NCBI GenBank assembly: GCA_029881635.1
Contig: JAOUMG010000136.1
Span: 1 to 6,107 of the forward strand
DNA from: Paracoccaceae bacterium
GTDB lineage: Bacteria > Pseudomonadota > Alphaproteobacteria > Rhodobacterales > Rhodobacteraceae
Reading direction: 5' to 3'
DNA: 6,107 nt
Under the pieces are notes generated by a model. The model searched no databases. It saw only the letters and a program-made list of their open reading frames with translations, and was not told the DNA's origin. Below, piece after piece: positions 1 to 6,107 of this stretch. The first letter of the stretch is position 1. Every line of letters begins with the position of its first letter. The position numbers were made by a program, and so were the translations under genes.

Positions 1-1010
1 TTATTACCGTTGGTGCCGGGATCGATGTGGATCTGTTCCTGAGCAAGCCGGTCACAATTCTCAGCCTGGCATTGGCGCTGATGATCGCCAAAGGTGGTGT
101 GCTCTATGGTCTTGGGCGGCTATTCAAGCTGAAAGGGCAGAACCAATGGCTGTTCACCCTGGGTTTGGCGCAAGCGGGCGAATTTGGGTTCGTGCTGACA
201 TCCTTTTCGCTCAAACAGCGCATTCTGCCTGATGAACTTGCACAGTCGCTGTTGCTGGTTATCGCCTTCAGCATGTTCCTGACGCCCTTGTTTTTCATTC
301 TTAACGGCATTCTTGCCAAGCGGATGAAAGAGGATGGCATAGACGCCGAAACAGATGAAATTGACGAACAGCAGCCCATCATCATCGCCGGTGTGGGCAG
401 GTTCGGACAGGTTGTGAACCGCATGGTGACCATGTCGGGTTTCAAAACCACTGTGATCGATCATGACGTGACGGTTATCCAGCTCCTGCGGCGGTTCGGC
501 TTCAAGGGCTATGTCGGCGATCCGACACGCCCCGAATTGCTGAATGCTGCAGGCCTGCCAAATGCCCGTGTTTTGGTCATCTGCCTGGACGACAGATCAG
601 CGGCAACCCAGCTTGTCCATTATGCAAGACGCCAGCGCGAGGATTTGCATATCATTGTGCGTGCCCGCGACAGGGAACATGTGTTCGAGCTTTACCGTGC
701 TGGTGCTGACGACATTGTACGCGAATATTTCGACGCCAGTCTGCGGGTGGCACGCTATGTGCTGGAAAATACCGGGTTGACCGAACACGAAGCCCTCGAA
801 GTGGAAAAGACATTCTACGACATGGACCGCGCCGGGGTGAAGGAACTCGCCGAGGTGTGGAAACCCGGTGTGCCTGCCGAAAAGAATGAGGAATATATTG
901 CCCGCGCCCGCGAGTTGAACCGGGAACTGGAGGCGGCTCTGTTGCTGCGTTACAAGGACGTAAAGCGAAAAGATACCCGCACCGAGGATACCGATGAGAC
1001 GGGTACATGA
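1..1010 (+). CDS. Monovalent cation:proton antiporter, CPA2 family (KefB/KefC-like), C-terminal part, 5' truncated
   Basis: This is an inner-membrane antiporter expected to exchange K+ (or another monovalent cation) for protons. The reading frame is already open at base 3 and reads ITVGAGID before the GTG at 27, matching the internal FF-I-VG--ID segment of KefB/KefC proteins, so the GTG is not the true start and the N-terminal helices lie outside the window. Counting from codon 27, hydrophobic segments lie at about 8-29, 43-61 and 73-96, with the family-typical GLAQAGEFGFVL stretch at 46-57. After an acidic linker (101-115) comes a cytosolic RCK/TrkA-N domain: dinucleotide-binding GVGRFGQ at 122-128, an acidic residue ending beta-2 (D145), and GDPTRPELL at 164-172. 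The C-terminal tail is charged and ends at TGA 1008-1010. Family assignment is firm. KefB versus KefC and the exact ion cannot be decided here. The gene converges on carD and shares its terminator. Confidence 0.93.
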   Translation, partial: ITVGAGIDVDLFLSKPVTILSLALALMIAKGGVLYGLGRLFKLKGQNQWLFTLGLAQAGEFGFVLTSFSLKQRILPDELAQSLLLVIAFSMFLTPLFFILNGILAKRMKEDGIDAETDEIDEQQPIIIAGVGRFGQVVNRMVTMSGFKTTVIDHDVTVIQLLRRFGFKGYVGDPTRPELLNAAGLPNARVLVICLDDRSAATQLVHYARRQREDLHIIVRARDREHVFELYRAGADDIVREYFDASLRVARYVLENTGLTEHEALEVEKTFYDMDRAGVKELAEVWKPGVPAEKNEEYIARARELNRELEAALLLRYKDVKRKDTRTEDTDETGT

Positions 1011-1012
1011 AA

Positions 1013-1040
1013 AAACCGCAACCCCGAGGGGTTGCGGTTT
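1013..1040. terminator. Bidirectional intrinsic terminator between the antiporter gene and carD
   Basis: Bases 1013-1024 and 1029-1040 are perfect reverse complements (12 bp), closed by a CGAG tetraloop. Six A bases at 1010-1015 become a T-run on the minus strand directly after the GC-rich stem, so it is a canonical rho-independent terminator for carD, 65 bases after the carD stop. On the plus strand the hairpin starts 3 bases after the antiporter stop but only three T follow it, inside the stem, so it should work less well in that direction. Sharing between convergent genes is inferred from position. Confidence 0.85.
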
Positions 1041-1104
1041 CAATGATCATGGTGTGGCAAATCTATAGCCGCCGGAAAGAAGGCCCGATCTACCTGTCGG
1101 TTAG

Positions 1105-1614
1105 TCACGCAGCGCGTGAAACCAGCACATCACCCACTGTCTTTTGCGCGCCAGCCTCATCTACGCCCGATACAGCCGCGACTTCGCGGGTCAACCGCTC
1201 CAGCGCCGCTTCGTAAAGCTGACGTTCGGAATAGGACTGTTCGCGCTGATCGTCGGTGCGGTGCAGATCGCGGACAACTTCGGCGATTGCCATCAGGTCA
1301 CCGGAATTGATCTTCTGTTCGTATTCCTGTGCGCGGCGCGACCACATCGCCCGCTTGACCTTGGCCTTGCCCTTCAGCGTATCGAGTGCCTTGGAAATTA
1401 GGTCCGGCGACGACAGTTGCCGCATCCCGATTTCCGTCGCCTTGTCAGTTGGCACGCGCAAGGTCATTTTGTCTTTTTCAAAGGCGATCACAAAAAGCTC
1501 CAGCTTCAGCCCTGCGACTTCCTGCTCTTCGATCGACATGATCTTGCCAACGCCATGCGCTGGGTAGACCACGAAATCATTCGGGCGAAAATCTGATCTT
1601 TTGGTCTTGCTCAT
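1105..1614 (-). CDS. carD: CarD/CdnL-family RNA polymerase-binding transcription regulator
   Basis: CarD/CdnL proteins bind the RNA polymerase beta subunit and the upstream edge of the transcription bubble, changing open-complex stability at many promoters, including those for rRNA. The 169-residue product has the full family layout. The N-terminal Tudor-like RNAP-interaction domain spans about residues 8-65, with the typical FRPNDFVVYPAHGVGKI start and a LRVPTDKA segment near 52-59. The helical DNA-binding domain from about 70 contains W91 in AMWSRRAQEYEQKI, matching the tryptophan that wedges into the bubble in characterised CarD proteins. Length is normal. The ATG at 1614 is preceded by AAGGAC, a reasonable Shine-Dalgarno sequence; two ATGs just upstream are out of frame. 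A candidate promoter lies about 150 bases upstream and a strong terminator 65 bases downstream, so it is probably a single-gene unit. Global rather than pathway-specific regulation is expected. Confidence 0.95.
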   Translation of the reverse strand: MSKTKRSDFRPNDFVVYPAHGVGKIMSIEEQEVAGLKLELFVIAFEKDKMTLRVPTDKATEIGMRQLSSPDLISKALDTLKGKAKVKRAMWSRRAQEYEQKINSGDLMAIAEVVRDLHRTDDQREQSYSERQLYEAALERLTREVAAVSGVDEAGAQKTVGDVLVSRAA

Positions 1615-1923
1615 TCATCATGTCCTTGCTTGTAACCTGCCAACACTGCGGCAAAGAAAAGGCCGGTGTTTTGCAACGCCCGGTCACTTGTTTCTTTGTT
1701 TCCGATATGCCCGCCCGCCAGCTAGTGGAGCTGTCGCGCACCCAGGTTTCCTCATCATTTTGTAACAGTAACATAGCACAAAAAACGCCTGTTTTAAAGG
1801 GCCATGATTCGAAGTGGGTTTAAGACTGGTTGCCTGCAAGTCCTTGTTCACCAAGGAAACCATTGAAAAAACGGCAATCTTTAGTGATTCTATTGATTCG
1901 GCCCTTAGCAGCTAAATTTCGAA
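1615..1923. other. 309-base intergenic region between fdxA and carD
   Basis: No convincing protein gene or structured RNA is visible. Apart from the candidate carD promoter (listed separately), its carD-proximal part is the probable carD leader, with a small hairpin (1719-1723 pairing with 1729-1733, 5 bp) and a 24-residue upstream reading frame on the minus strand (1758-1684) that has no Shine-Dalgarno sequence. Just after the fdxA stop there is an interrupted inverted repeat (1895-1900 with 1920-1925, enclosing TTAG/CTAA at 1905-1908 and 1912-1915). It lacks a following T-run, so it is at best a weak terminator for fdxA. A run of six T on the minus strand at 1871-1866 has no GC-rich stem before it. 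The region is visibly more AT-rich than the genes around it, as expected of regulatory DNA. Confidence 0.6.
1770..1798 (-). promoter_or_regulatory. Candidate housekeeping-sigma promoter for carD (extended -10)
   Basis: On the minus strand a -35-like TTTAAA (1798-1793) is followed after 17 bases by TATGTT (1775-1770), which is preceded by TGC (1778-1776), forming an extended -10 element. The predicted start site is near 1763, giving a leader of about 150 bases before the carD ATG. The -10 matches the consensus at four of six positions, including the final T. The -35 is poor. This is pattern reading only; no start-site data support it. Confidence 0.45.
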
Positions 1924-2262
1924 TCAGTCGCCCTTGCCGGCCACTTCAGAAAAGTATTTTTCAAGCTTGCCGGTTTCGCCATCGCGGGCCTCGGCATCCG
2001 GCAGAGGATCCTTGCGCTGGGTGATTACCGGCCACATTTCCGAATATTTTCGGTTGAATTCCACCCATTTTTCCGTGTCAGGCTCTGTATCCGGGCGAAT
2101 GGCATCGGCGGGGCATTCGGGTTCACACACGCCACAGTCGATGCATTCATCGGGATGAATCACCAGCATGTTCTCGCCTTCATAAAAGCAATCGACCGGA
2201 CAAACTTCGACGCAGTCGGTGTATTTGCAGGCGATGCAATTGTCGTTGACGATATAGGTCAT
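1924..2262 (-). CDS. fdxA: Seven-iron ferredoxin FdxA, [3Fe-4S][4Fe-4S] type
   Basis: This is a cytosolic low-potential electron carrier of the Azotobacter ferredoxin I type. The 112-residue product has nine N-terminal cysteines in the family pattern: C9, C12, C17, C21, C25, then C40, C43, C46, C50. By comparison with Azotobacter FdI, offset by one residue, C9, C17 and C50 should hold the [3Fe-4S] cluster and C21, C40, C43 and C46 the [4Fe-4S] cluster, leaving C12 and C25 as non-ligands. The acidic C-terminal half contains the conserved [14 protein letters not shown] segment (about 69-82). The length is normal. The ATG at 2262 is the natural start; only a weak GGA lies upstream as a ribosome site. 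The redox partner cannot be read from the neighbours, since none is an oxidoreductase. The gene may be read from the upstream S4 operon or from its own weak promoter in the 116-base gap. Confidence 0.96.
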   Translation of the reverse strand: MTYIVNDNCIACKYTDCVEVCPVDCFYEGENMLVIHPDECIDCGVCEPECPADAIRPDTEPDTEKWVEFNRKYSEMWPVITQRKDPLPDAEARDGETGKLEKYFSEVAGKGD

Positions 2263-2378
2263 GGCGGAGATCCGGGGCGGGTTGGCTTTGCGTGATACCT
2301 AGCGACAAGCCCGCGATCATTCAAGGCAGGCAGGTTGGGAAAGACCACAGCCGCGAATTCGGGCATTGGCGCGGGAAA
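2263..2378. other. 116-base gap between the S4 gene and fdxA
   Basis: No gene, hairpin with a T-run, or clear promoter is seen. On the minus strand TTGAAT (2324-2319) could be a -35 box, but the sequence 17 bases downstream, TAGGTA (2301-2296), is a poor -10. TATCAC (2297-2292) is a better -10 but lies at a 20-base spacing. Whether fdxA has its own promoter stays undecided. Confidence 0.35.
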
Positions 2379-2708
2379 TCATTCGCCCGGCCCCTCATCA
2401 GATGGTACGGCATCATTGGGCGGTTCGAGATCGTCATAAAGCAGCCGCGCCTCGGCAGCAGGGCCGCGGCGGACGCCGCAATCCAGGACCCGGACCACCC
2501 GGATCTGCTGGGCTTGCCGAAATGTCAGCACATCACCAGGGCAGATGCTGTGGCCCGGCTTGGTTGTCTTGGTTCCGTTGATCCGCAGGTGACCCTTTCC
2601 GACAATCCCGGCGGCAAGGCTGCGCGTTTTGAAAAACCGCGCCTGCCATAGCCATTTGTCGATCCGTATTCGGGTCGGCGCGGGCTGCTGATGTGCCTGC
2701 CCGCCCAC
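2379..2708 (-). CDS. S4-domain RNA-binding protein, Hsp15 (HslR)-like
   Basis: This small protein of 109 residues is expected to bind structured RNA, most likely ribosomal RNA. The S4 domain begins at about residue 14 (RIRIDKWLWQARFFKTRSLA), continues through GHLRINGTKTTKPGHSICPGDVL, and ends near RRGPAAEARLLYDDL (80-94), which matches E. coli Hsp15 closely in order and spacing. Hsp15 recognises 50S subunits carrying stalled nascent chains; the same role here is an inference. The protein lacks the long basic C-terminal extension of Hsp15 and instead ends in an acidic, proline-containing tail. The GTG start (2708-2706) follows the helicase TGA (2711-2709) with no gap and in the same frame; no better start exists before the conserved domain and no clear Shine-Dalgarno sequence precedes it, so translation by termination-reinitiation is likely. 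Confidence 0.88.
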   Translation of the reverse strand: MGGQAHQQPAPTRIRIDKWLWQARFFKTRSLAAGIVGKGHLRINGTKTTKPGHSICPGDVLTFRQAQQIRVVRVLDCGVRRGPAAEARLLYDDLEPPNDAVPSDEGPGE

Positions 2709-5456
2709 TCAGATCTTGTCGCGAAGACCCATGAGCGCGGCCGCAAACGGATTGTCAGGATCGATCCTGTCCTTCTTGGCCGGGCGCGCCTCAAAACTGC
2801 GCTTTGCAGGCTCTTCGCGCTTGCCTTTGCTATGAGGTTTGCCCTTGGGCTTGCCGCGCGGGCGCCCGCCGTCACGCTTTTCACCGGCCTCACGTTTTTC
2901 CCCTGCAGGGCGATTGGCCCGGTTACCGCGAGTATCTGCGCGCGGAGCGCGTGGGCGCGGCGCCCAGGTGAAGGTATAGAACACCTCAGTTTCGGCCACC
3001 GTCTGAATGGCTGCCTCTTCTTCGGTGATCGGATTTGCGGTCTGACCTTCCGGTGTTGGTGCGGCAACAGGTTCCGATTTGACCTTTTCGCGTTCGCCGC
3101 GTTCACCTTTATAGCCGAGACCCGCCATCAGATCGGCGAATTGTTCAAGCGTCATTCCGGTGATCGACAGCATTTCGGGAGATGTTTCAAAACCTGCTCG
3201 ACTGTCTTTCGTGCGCAGGATATCCGCCAGCCGTTCCAGCATATCGATGCGGATCGCACGCGATCCTGCGGGGTGGTAACCCGACAGCGTATAGTGGCCC
3301 TTGGGAACATCCGGTAGATTTGGCACCGTCACGAGACCGGCAGGGGGGCTTTCGGGGAATTCAGACAACCCTTCGAACAGTGACCACAGTACCAGACGCA
3401 ACCGTGTTGGCGCGGGTTTCAGCAACAACGGCAGGAATATCGTATACTGACCAAAGCGCACACCATGTTTGCGCAGCATGCCGCGTGCGTCCTGATCCAG
3501 TGCCTTGACTTCATTGGCGACGTTGTCTCGCGTCACAACGCCCAGTTTTTCAACCAACTGGAACGCAAAACCACGCGCCAGCCCGGTCAGGGTTTCATCG
3601 CGCGACAAATTCAACAGCGGTTCAAACAGCGTGGCGATTTTCCTGTCGATAAAATGCTGAAGGCGGCGCCGCACCTTTTCGGCAACGTCAAAGCCAGCCT
3701 CTTCGTCAACGAACGCCTCGATCTGGGGTTTCAGCGTGTCAGCGCCTTTGACAAGCTTGCCTACCGCCGAGTTGCCCCACATGAGGCCCCCCTGTTCGGT
3801 AAAGTCCAGCTCCGTATCGGGAGCATTATAGAATCGATCTGCCCGAAGGTGAAATTCGGGGCGCAGCGCCTCATAGGCGGCCTGCCGCAAAGTGCGCGCC
3901 TCATCCGGTCCGGCGCTGCCATCCTGGCTGAACCGGAATCCTTCCAGACGGCCGACAAACTCGCCCTCGACCAATACTTCACCCTTGTCGTTCACCTCGG
4001 CCACAAGGCTCTCCTTTTGCTTGAGCCGGCGCATCAGAACAGATGTGCGCCGATCCACAAATCTTTGTGTCAGAGCATTGTGAAGCGCATCTGACAGGCG
4101 GTCTTCTACAGCGCGGGTTTCGCCACGCCAATGCTTTTCGTCAGCAACCCAGCCGGATCGCTGTGCGATATAGGTCCATGTGCGGATATATGCCAAGCGT
4201 TTCGACAATGTGTCGATATTGCCTGTCGGGTTGTCGATGCGCTGAATCTGGCCCGCAAGCCAGTCATCGGGCACATGGCCCGGATCCTGCAAAAACCCGA
4301 AGATCCGCAAAAGAAGGTTTGAATGTTCCTGGGCGGACACGGTCCTGAAATCGGGAATTCGGCAGACATCCCACAGCTTGCGCAGGTCGTTCGGATGGCG
4401 GGTGCGGTCACGGATTTCGGGCAATTCGGCCAGTGATTTGAGCGCCGCCAGATCATCGGCCTCGCGCCCGCGCATCAGCCATTCGTCATCGGGACTGGTC
4501 TCAAGCGAAGCTATCAGGCGGTCGAGTGTGCCGAATTCAAGATCGGAATTGCGCCAGTTGAGCCGCTGGATCGGCGTAAAGCGGTGGTCTTCTATCGCCT
4601 TGGCCACCTCGTCAGTCAGCGGGCGCGCCTCGCCCGTGACGCCAAATGTGCCGGGCTGCATATGCCGCCCTGCCCGTCCCGCGATCTGGGCCAATTCATG
4701 CGGGAAGAGATTGCGCATTCGGTGGCCGTCAAACTTGGCCGTGGCGGAAAAGCCGACATGCCCAATATCAAGGTTCAACCCCATGCCGATTGCATCGGTG
4801 GCCACGAGGTAGTCAACATCACCGTTTTGATACATAGCCACCTGGGCATTGCGCGTACGCGGACTGAGCGCCCCCATGACCACCGCGCAACCACCCTTTT
4901 GCCGACGGATCAATTCGGCGATTGCATACACGTTTTCAACAGAAAACCCAACGATTGCGCTTCGTTCAGGCATCCGACTTATCTTTTTCGAACCTAAATA
5001 GGTTAATGTCGAAAATCGTTCGCGGCGCATGAACTGGACCTTGGGCACCAGCGCTGAAATCGCGCCGCGCATGGTGTCGGCCCCCAAAAAGAGCGTTTCG
5101 TGCAGCCCCCGCGCCCGCAATAGACGCTCGGTAAAGACGTGGCCGCGCTCGGGGTCGGCGCAGATCTGAATTTCATCCACGGCCAAAAAATCGGCACCGA
5201 TGGCGTCTGGCATCGCCTCGACCGTGCAGACCCAGTACTGGGTACGTTCTGGCACGATGCGTTCTTCGCCGGTGACCAATGCCACAACCGACGGTCCGCG
5301 CTGTGCGACAATCCGGTCATAGACCTCGCGCGCCAAAAGACGCAGCGGCAGGCCGATCACCCCGGTCCTGTGCGCCAGCATGCGTTCGATAGCGTAATGG
5401 GTCTTGCCGGTATTGGTAGGTCCGAGGACCGCAGTGATCCTCGCGGCCGCATTCAT
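2709..5456 (-). CDS. SUV3-like superfamily 2 RNA helicase
   Basis: An ATP-dependent helicase related to mitochondrial SUV3, which unwinds RNA for degradation. Motifs seen in the 915-residue product: Walker A GPTNTGKT (12-19), motif Ia PLRLLAREVYDRI (37-49), VTGEER (61-66), Walker B DEIQ (94-97, the SUV3-type box), motif V ATDAIGMGLNL (219-229) and motif VI QIAGRAGRH (257-265) with arginine-finger residues. All catalytic motifs are intact. Residues about 290-820 form a long helical region I cannot split into named domains. The end (about 833-896) is a low-complexity basic tail rich in R, K, G and P, with GEKREAGEKRDGG and GKPKGKPHSKGK repeats, followed by a distinct terminus, DPDNPFAAALMGLRDKI. 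A basic tail fits nucleic-acid or ribosome binding. The ATG at 5456 has AGGAG 8 bases upstream and begins just before Walker A. The cellular substrate in bacteria is unknown to me; RNA rather than DNA is inferred from the family and from the S4 neighbour. Confidence 0.92.
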   Translation of the reverse strand: MNAAARITAVLGPTNTGKTHYAIERMLAHRTGVIGLPLRLLAREVYDRIVAQRGPSVVALVTGEERIVPERTQYWVCTVEAMPDAIGADFLAVDEIQICADPERGHVFTERLLRARGLHETLFLGADTMRGAISALVPKVQFMRRERFSTLTYLGSKKISRMPERSAIVGFSVENVYAIAELIRRQKGGCAVVMGALSPRTRNAQVAMYQNGDVDYLVATDAIGMGLNLDIGHVGFSATAKFDGHRMRNLFPHELAQIAGRAGRHMQPGTFGVTGEARPLTDEVAKAIEDHRFTPIQRLNWRNSDLEFGTLDRLIASLETSPDDEWLMRGREADDLAALKSLAELPEIRDRTRHPNDLRKLWDVCRIPDFRTVSAQEHSNLLLRIFGFLQDPGHVPDDWLAGQIQRIDNPTGNIDTLSKRLAYIRTWTYIAQRSGWVADEKHWRGETRAVEDRLSDALHNALTQRFVDRRTSVLMRRLKQKESLVAEVNDKGEVLVEGEFVGRLEGFRFSQDGSAGPDEARTLRQAAYEALRPEFHLRADRFYNAPDTELDFTEQGGLMWGNSAVGKLVKGADTLKPQIEAFVDEEAGFDVAEKVRRRLQHFIDRKIATLFEPLLNLSRDETLTGLARGFAFQLVEKLGVVTRDNVANEVKALDQDARGMLRKHGVRFGQYTIFLPLLLKPAPTRLRLVLWSLFEGLSEFPESPPAGLVTVPNLPDVPKGHYTLSGYHPAGSRAIRIDMLERLADILRTKDSRAGFETSPEMLSITGMTLEQFADLMAGLGYKGERGEREKVKSEPVAAPTPEGQTANPITEEEAAIQTVAETEVFYTFTWAPRPRAPRADTRGNRANRPAGEKREAGEKRDGGRPRGKPKGKPHSKGKREEPAKRSFEARPAKKDRIDPDNPFAAALMGLRDKI

Positions 5457-5464
5457 CGGGGCTG

Positions 5465-5469
5465 CTCCT
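5465..5469 (-). promoter_or_regulatory. Ribosome binding site of the helicase gene, overlapping the TPR stop codon
   Basis: On the minus strand AGGAG ends 8 bases before the helicase ATG and shares bases with the TAG stop of the TPR gene (5470-5468). This supports the ATG at 5456 and suggests coupled translation, with ribosomes finishing the TPR gene close to the next start. Confidence 0.7.
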
Positions 5470-6040
5470 AGAGATCGGTGCCGGAGGTTTTCTGCTCAAG
5501 CCGTTTGAGCGCTTCCTTTAAGCTCTCTTGATGCGGATGTATAGCGAGCGAGGCGCGGTAGGCCTCAATTGCCAGATGATCCCGTTCGGTCTGTTCGAGA
5601 ATCATCCCCAACCCGGCAAGCGCCCCAAAATGTTTCGGGTTCAGCGACAGAGTTTTTTGAATGTCGGCAACAGAAGGGCCAAACTGCCCAACAAGAAAAT
5701 AGGCGGTTGCCCGCGCATTCCAACCTTCGGCAAAGTCCGGCGCATGGTCGGTAAGGGCAGTCAAATGTTCAATCGCCGCCAGAAGATCACCGTTTTGTAT
5801 CGAATCCTGCCCGCGTTTGAGCAGCAAATCCATCGCCGGCGACCCTGATCTCGACCATTCACGCTGAATATCCGATTGGGCCCGTTGCCACTTGGGGTTG
5901 TCCGGATCTGCGAGTTGGGCATAAAGATCCTCAAGCTTGCTGTCCTGAGCGTACAATGGCTGTACTGTCACAACCGTCACGAATAACGCTGCGGCAAATG
6001 CCGCCAAAAGGGATCTGAGAAGGGTGGTGCCTATCCGCAT
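5468..6040 (-). CDS. Exported tetratricopeptide repeat (TPR) protein
   Basis: With the chosen ATG at 6040 the product has 190 residues. Residues 1-31 form a signal peptide: MR-I-TTLLR start, a hydrophobic core of about 20 residues (LLAAFAAALFVTVV), and a likely signal peptidase I site after LYA, before QDSK. The mature part should be periplasmic. Three TPR units follow at about 68-101, 102-135 and 136-169, recognisable by the AIEHL, AEGWNARATAYFLVGQF, LNPKHFGALAGLG, and AIEAYRASLAIHP segments; the protein ends shortly after a capping helix. TPR proteins are scaffolds for protein-protein contact; no enzyme domain is visible and no partner can be named. The frame is open to a GTG at 6094, which would add 18 residues in front of the signal peptide; I reject it because that would bury the export signal, although neither start has a good Shine-Dalgarno sequence. 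It is the first gene seen in the helicase operon. Confidence 0.85.
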   Translation of the reverse strand: MRIGTTLLRSLLAAFAAALFVTVVTVQPLYAQDSKLEDLYAQLADPDNPKWQRAQSDIQREWSRSGSPAMDLLLKRGQDSIQNGDLLAAIEHLTALTDHAPDFAEGWNARATAYFLVGQFGPSVADIQKTLSLNPKHFGALAGLGMILEQTERDHLAIEAYRASLAIHPHQESLKEALKRLEQKTSGTDL

Positions 6041-6107
6041 AACGGGGCAGAGTGTAACCGAAGCGTGCCAAAAAGCGAGAGGGCGCGTGCTCACATTTGG
6101 AGGATGA

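Noticed and set aside
1577..1774. Minus-strand frame of 65 codons overlapping the carD start
   Set aside because: Its ATG falls inside the candidate -10 element, it has no ribosome site, and its end overlaps well-conserved carD coding sequence in another frame.
1620..1823. Plus-strand frame of 67 codons with a CxxC pair (CQHC) near its start, suggesting a small zinc protein
   Set aside because: It lies antisense to the likely carD leader and promoter, has no Shine-Dalgarno sequence, and its later cysteines do not complete a recognisable zinc ribbon.
1895..1925. Interrupted inverted repeat after fdxA as a terminator
   Set aside because: It has a 6 bp outer and a 4 bp inner stem with a mismatched internal loop and no T-run, which is too weak to call; it is noted only in the intergenic entry.
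2525..3106. Minus-strand frame spanning the helicase/S4 junction in a different frame
   Set aside because: The translation is strongly basic and shows no motif, while the two known proteins explain the same bases in their own frame.
2691..4094. Long plus-strand open frames (about 208 codons each) opposite the helicase gene
   Set aside because: They mirror a clearly conserved helicase on the other strand, have arginine/cysteine-rich compositions without known motifs, and lack ribosome sites; they are by-products of GC-rich coding bias.
6055..6070. Sigma-54-like TGGCACG on the minus strand upstream of the TPR gene
   Set aside because: The essential GC of the -12 element is missing at the required distance (TT is found there), so only half of the motif is present.

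Overview
The window looks like ordinary chromosomal core sequence from an alphaproteobacterium, most likely Rhodobacteraceae (Roseobacter/Rhodobacter group). This is inferred from GC-rich coding sequence, the style of the proteins, and a gene run (TPR protein, SUV3-type helicase, S4 protein, seven-iron ferredoxin, CarD) that I remember as typical of that family. I could not check it by search. I see no tRNA, rRNA, CRISPR array, insertion sequence or sign of recent transfer.

Layout: positions 1-1010 (+) hold the C-terminal part of a KefB/KefC-type cation:proton antiporter, with the last membrane helices and a complete RCK/TrkA-N domain; its 5' end lies outside the window. It converges on the minus-strand genes across a strong hairpin at 1013-1040 that can stop transcription from both sides. 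All other genes are on the minus strand and read from right to left: an exported TPR protein (6040-5468), a 915-residue SUV3-like RNA helicase (5456-2709), a small Hsp15-like S4 RNA-binding protein (2708-2379), the 7Fe ferredoxin FdxA (2262-1924), and the CarD/CdnL transcription regulator (1614-1105).

The first three minus-strand genes are tightly packed. The helicase Shine-Dalgarno sequence overlaps the TPR stop codon, and the S4 start codon directly follows the helicase stop codon in the same frame. They are probably one transcript with coupled translation. Helicase plus S4 protein suggests a cytosolic RNA or ribosome-related job, while the TPR protein carries a signal peptide and should act in the periplasm. 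FdxA follows after 116 bases and may share that transcript. carD follows after a 309-base gap with a plausible promoter of its own, so it is probably an independent unit.

Nothing here is a clearly new system. The best leads are the helicase/S4 junction, the carD promoter with its extended -10 element and long leader, and the little-studied bacterial SUV3-like helicase with its basic tail.
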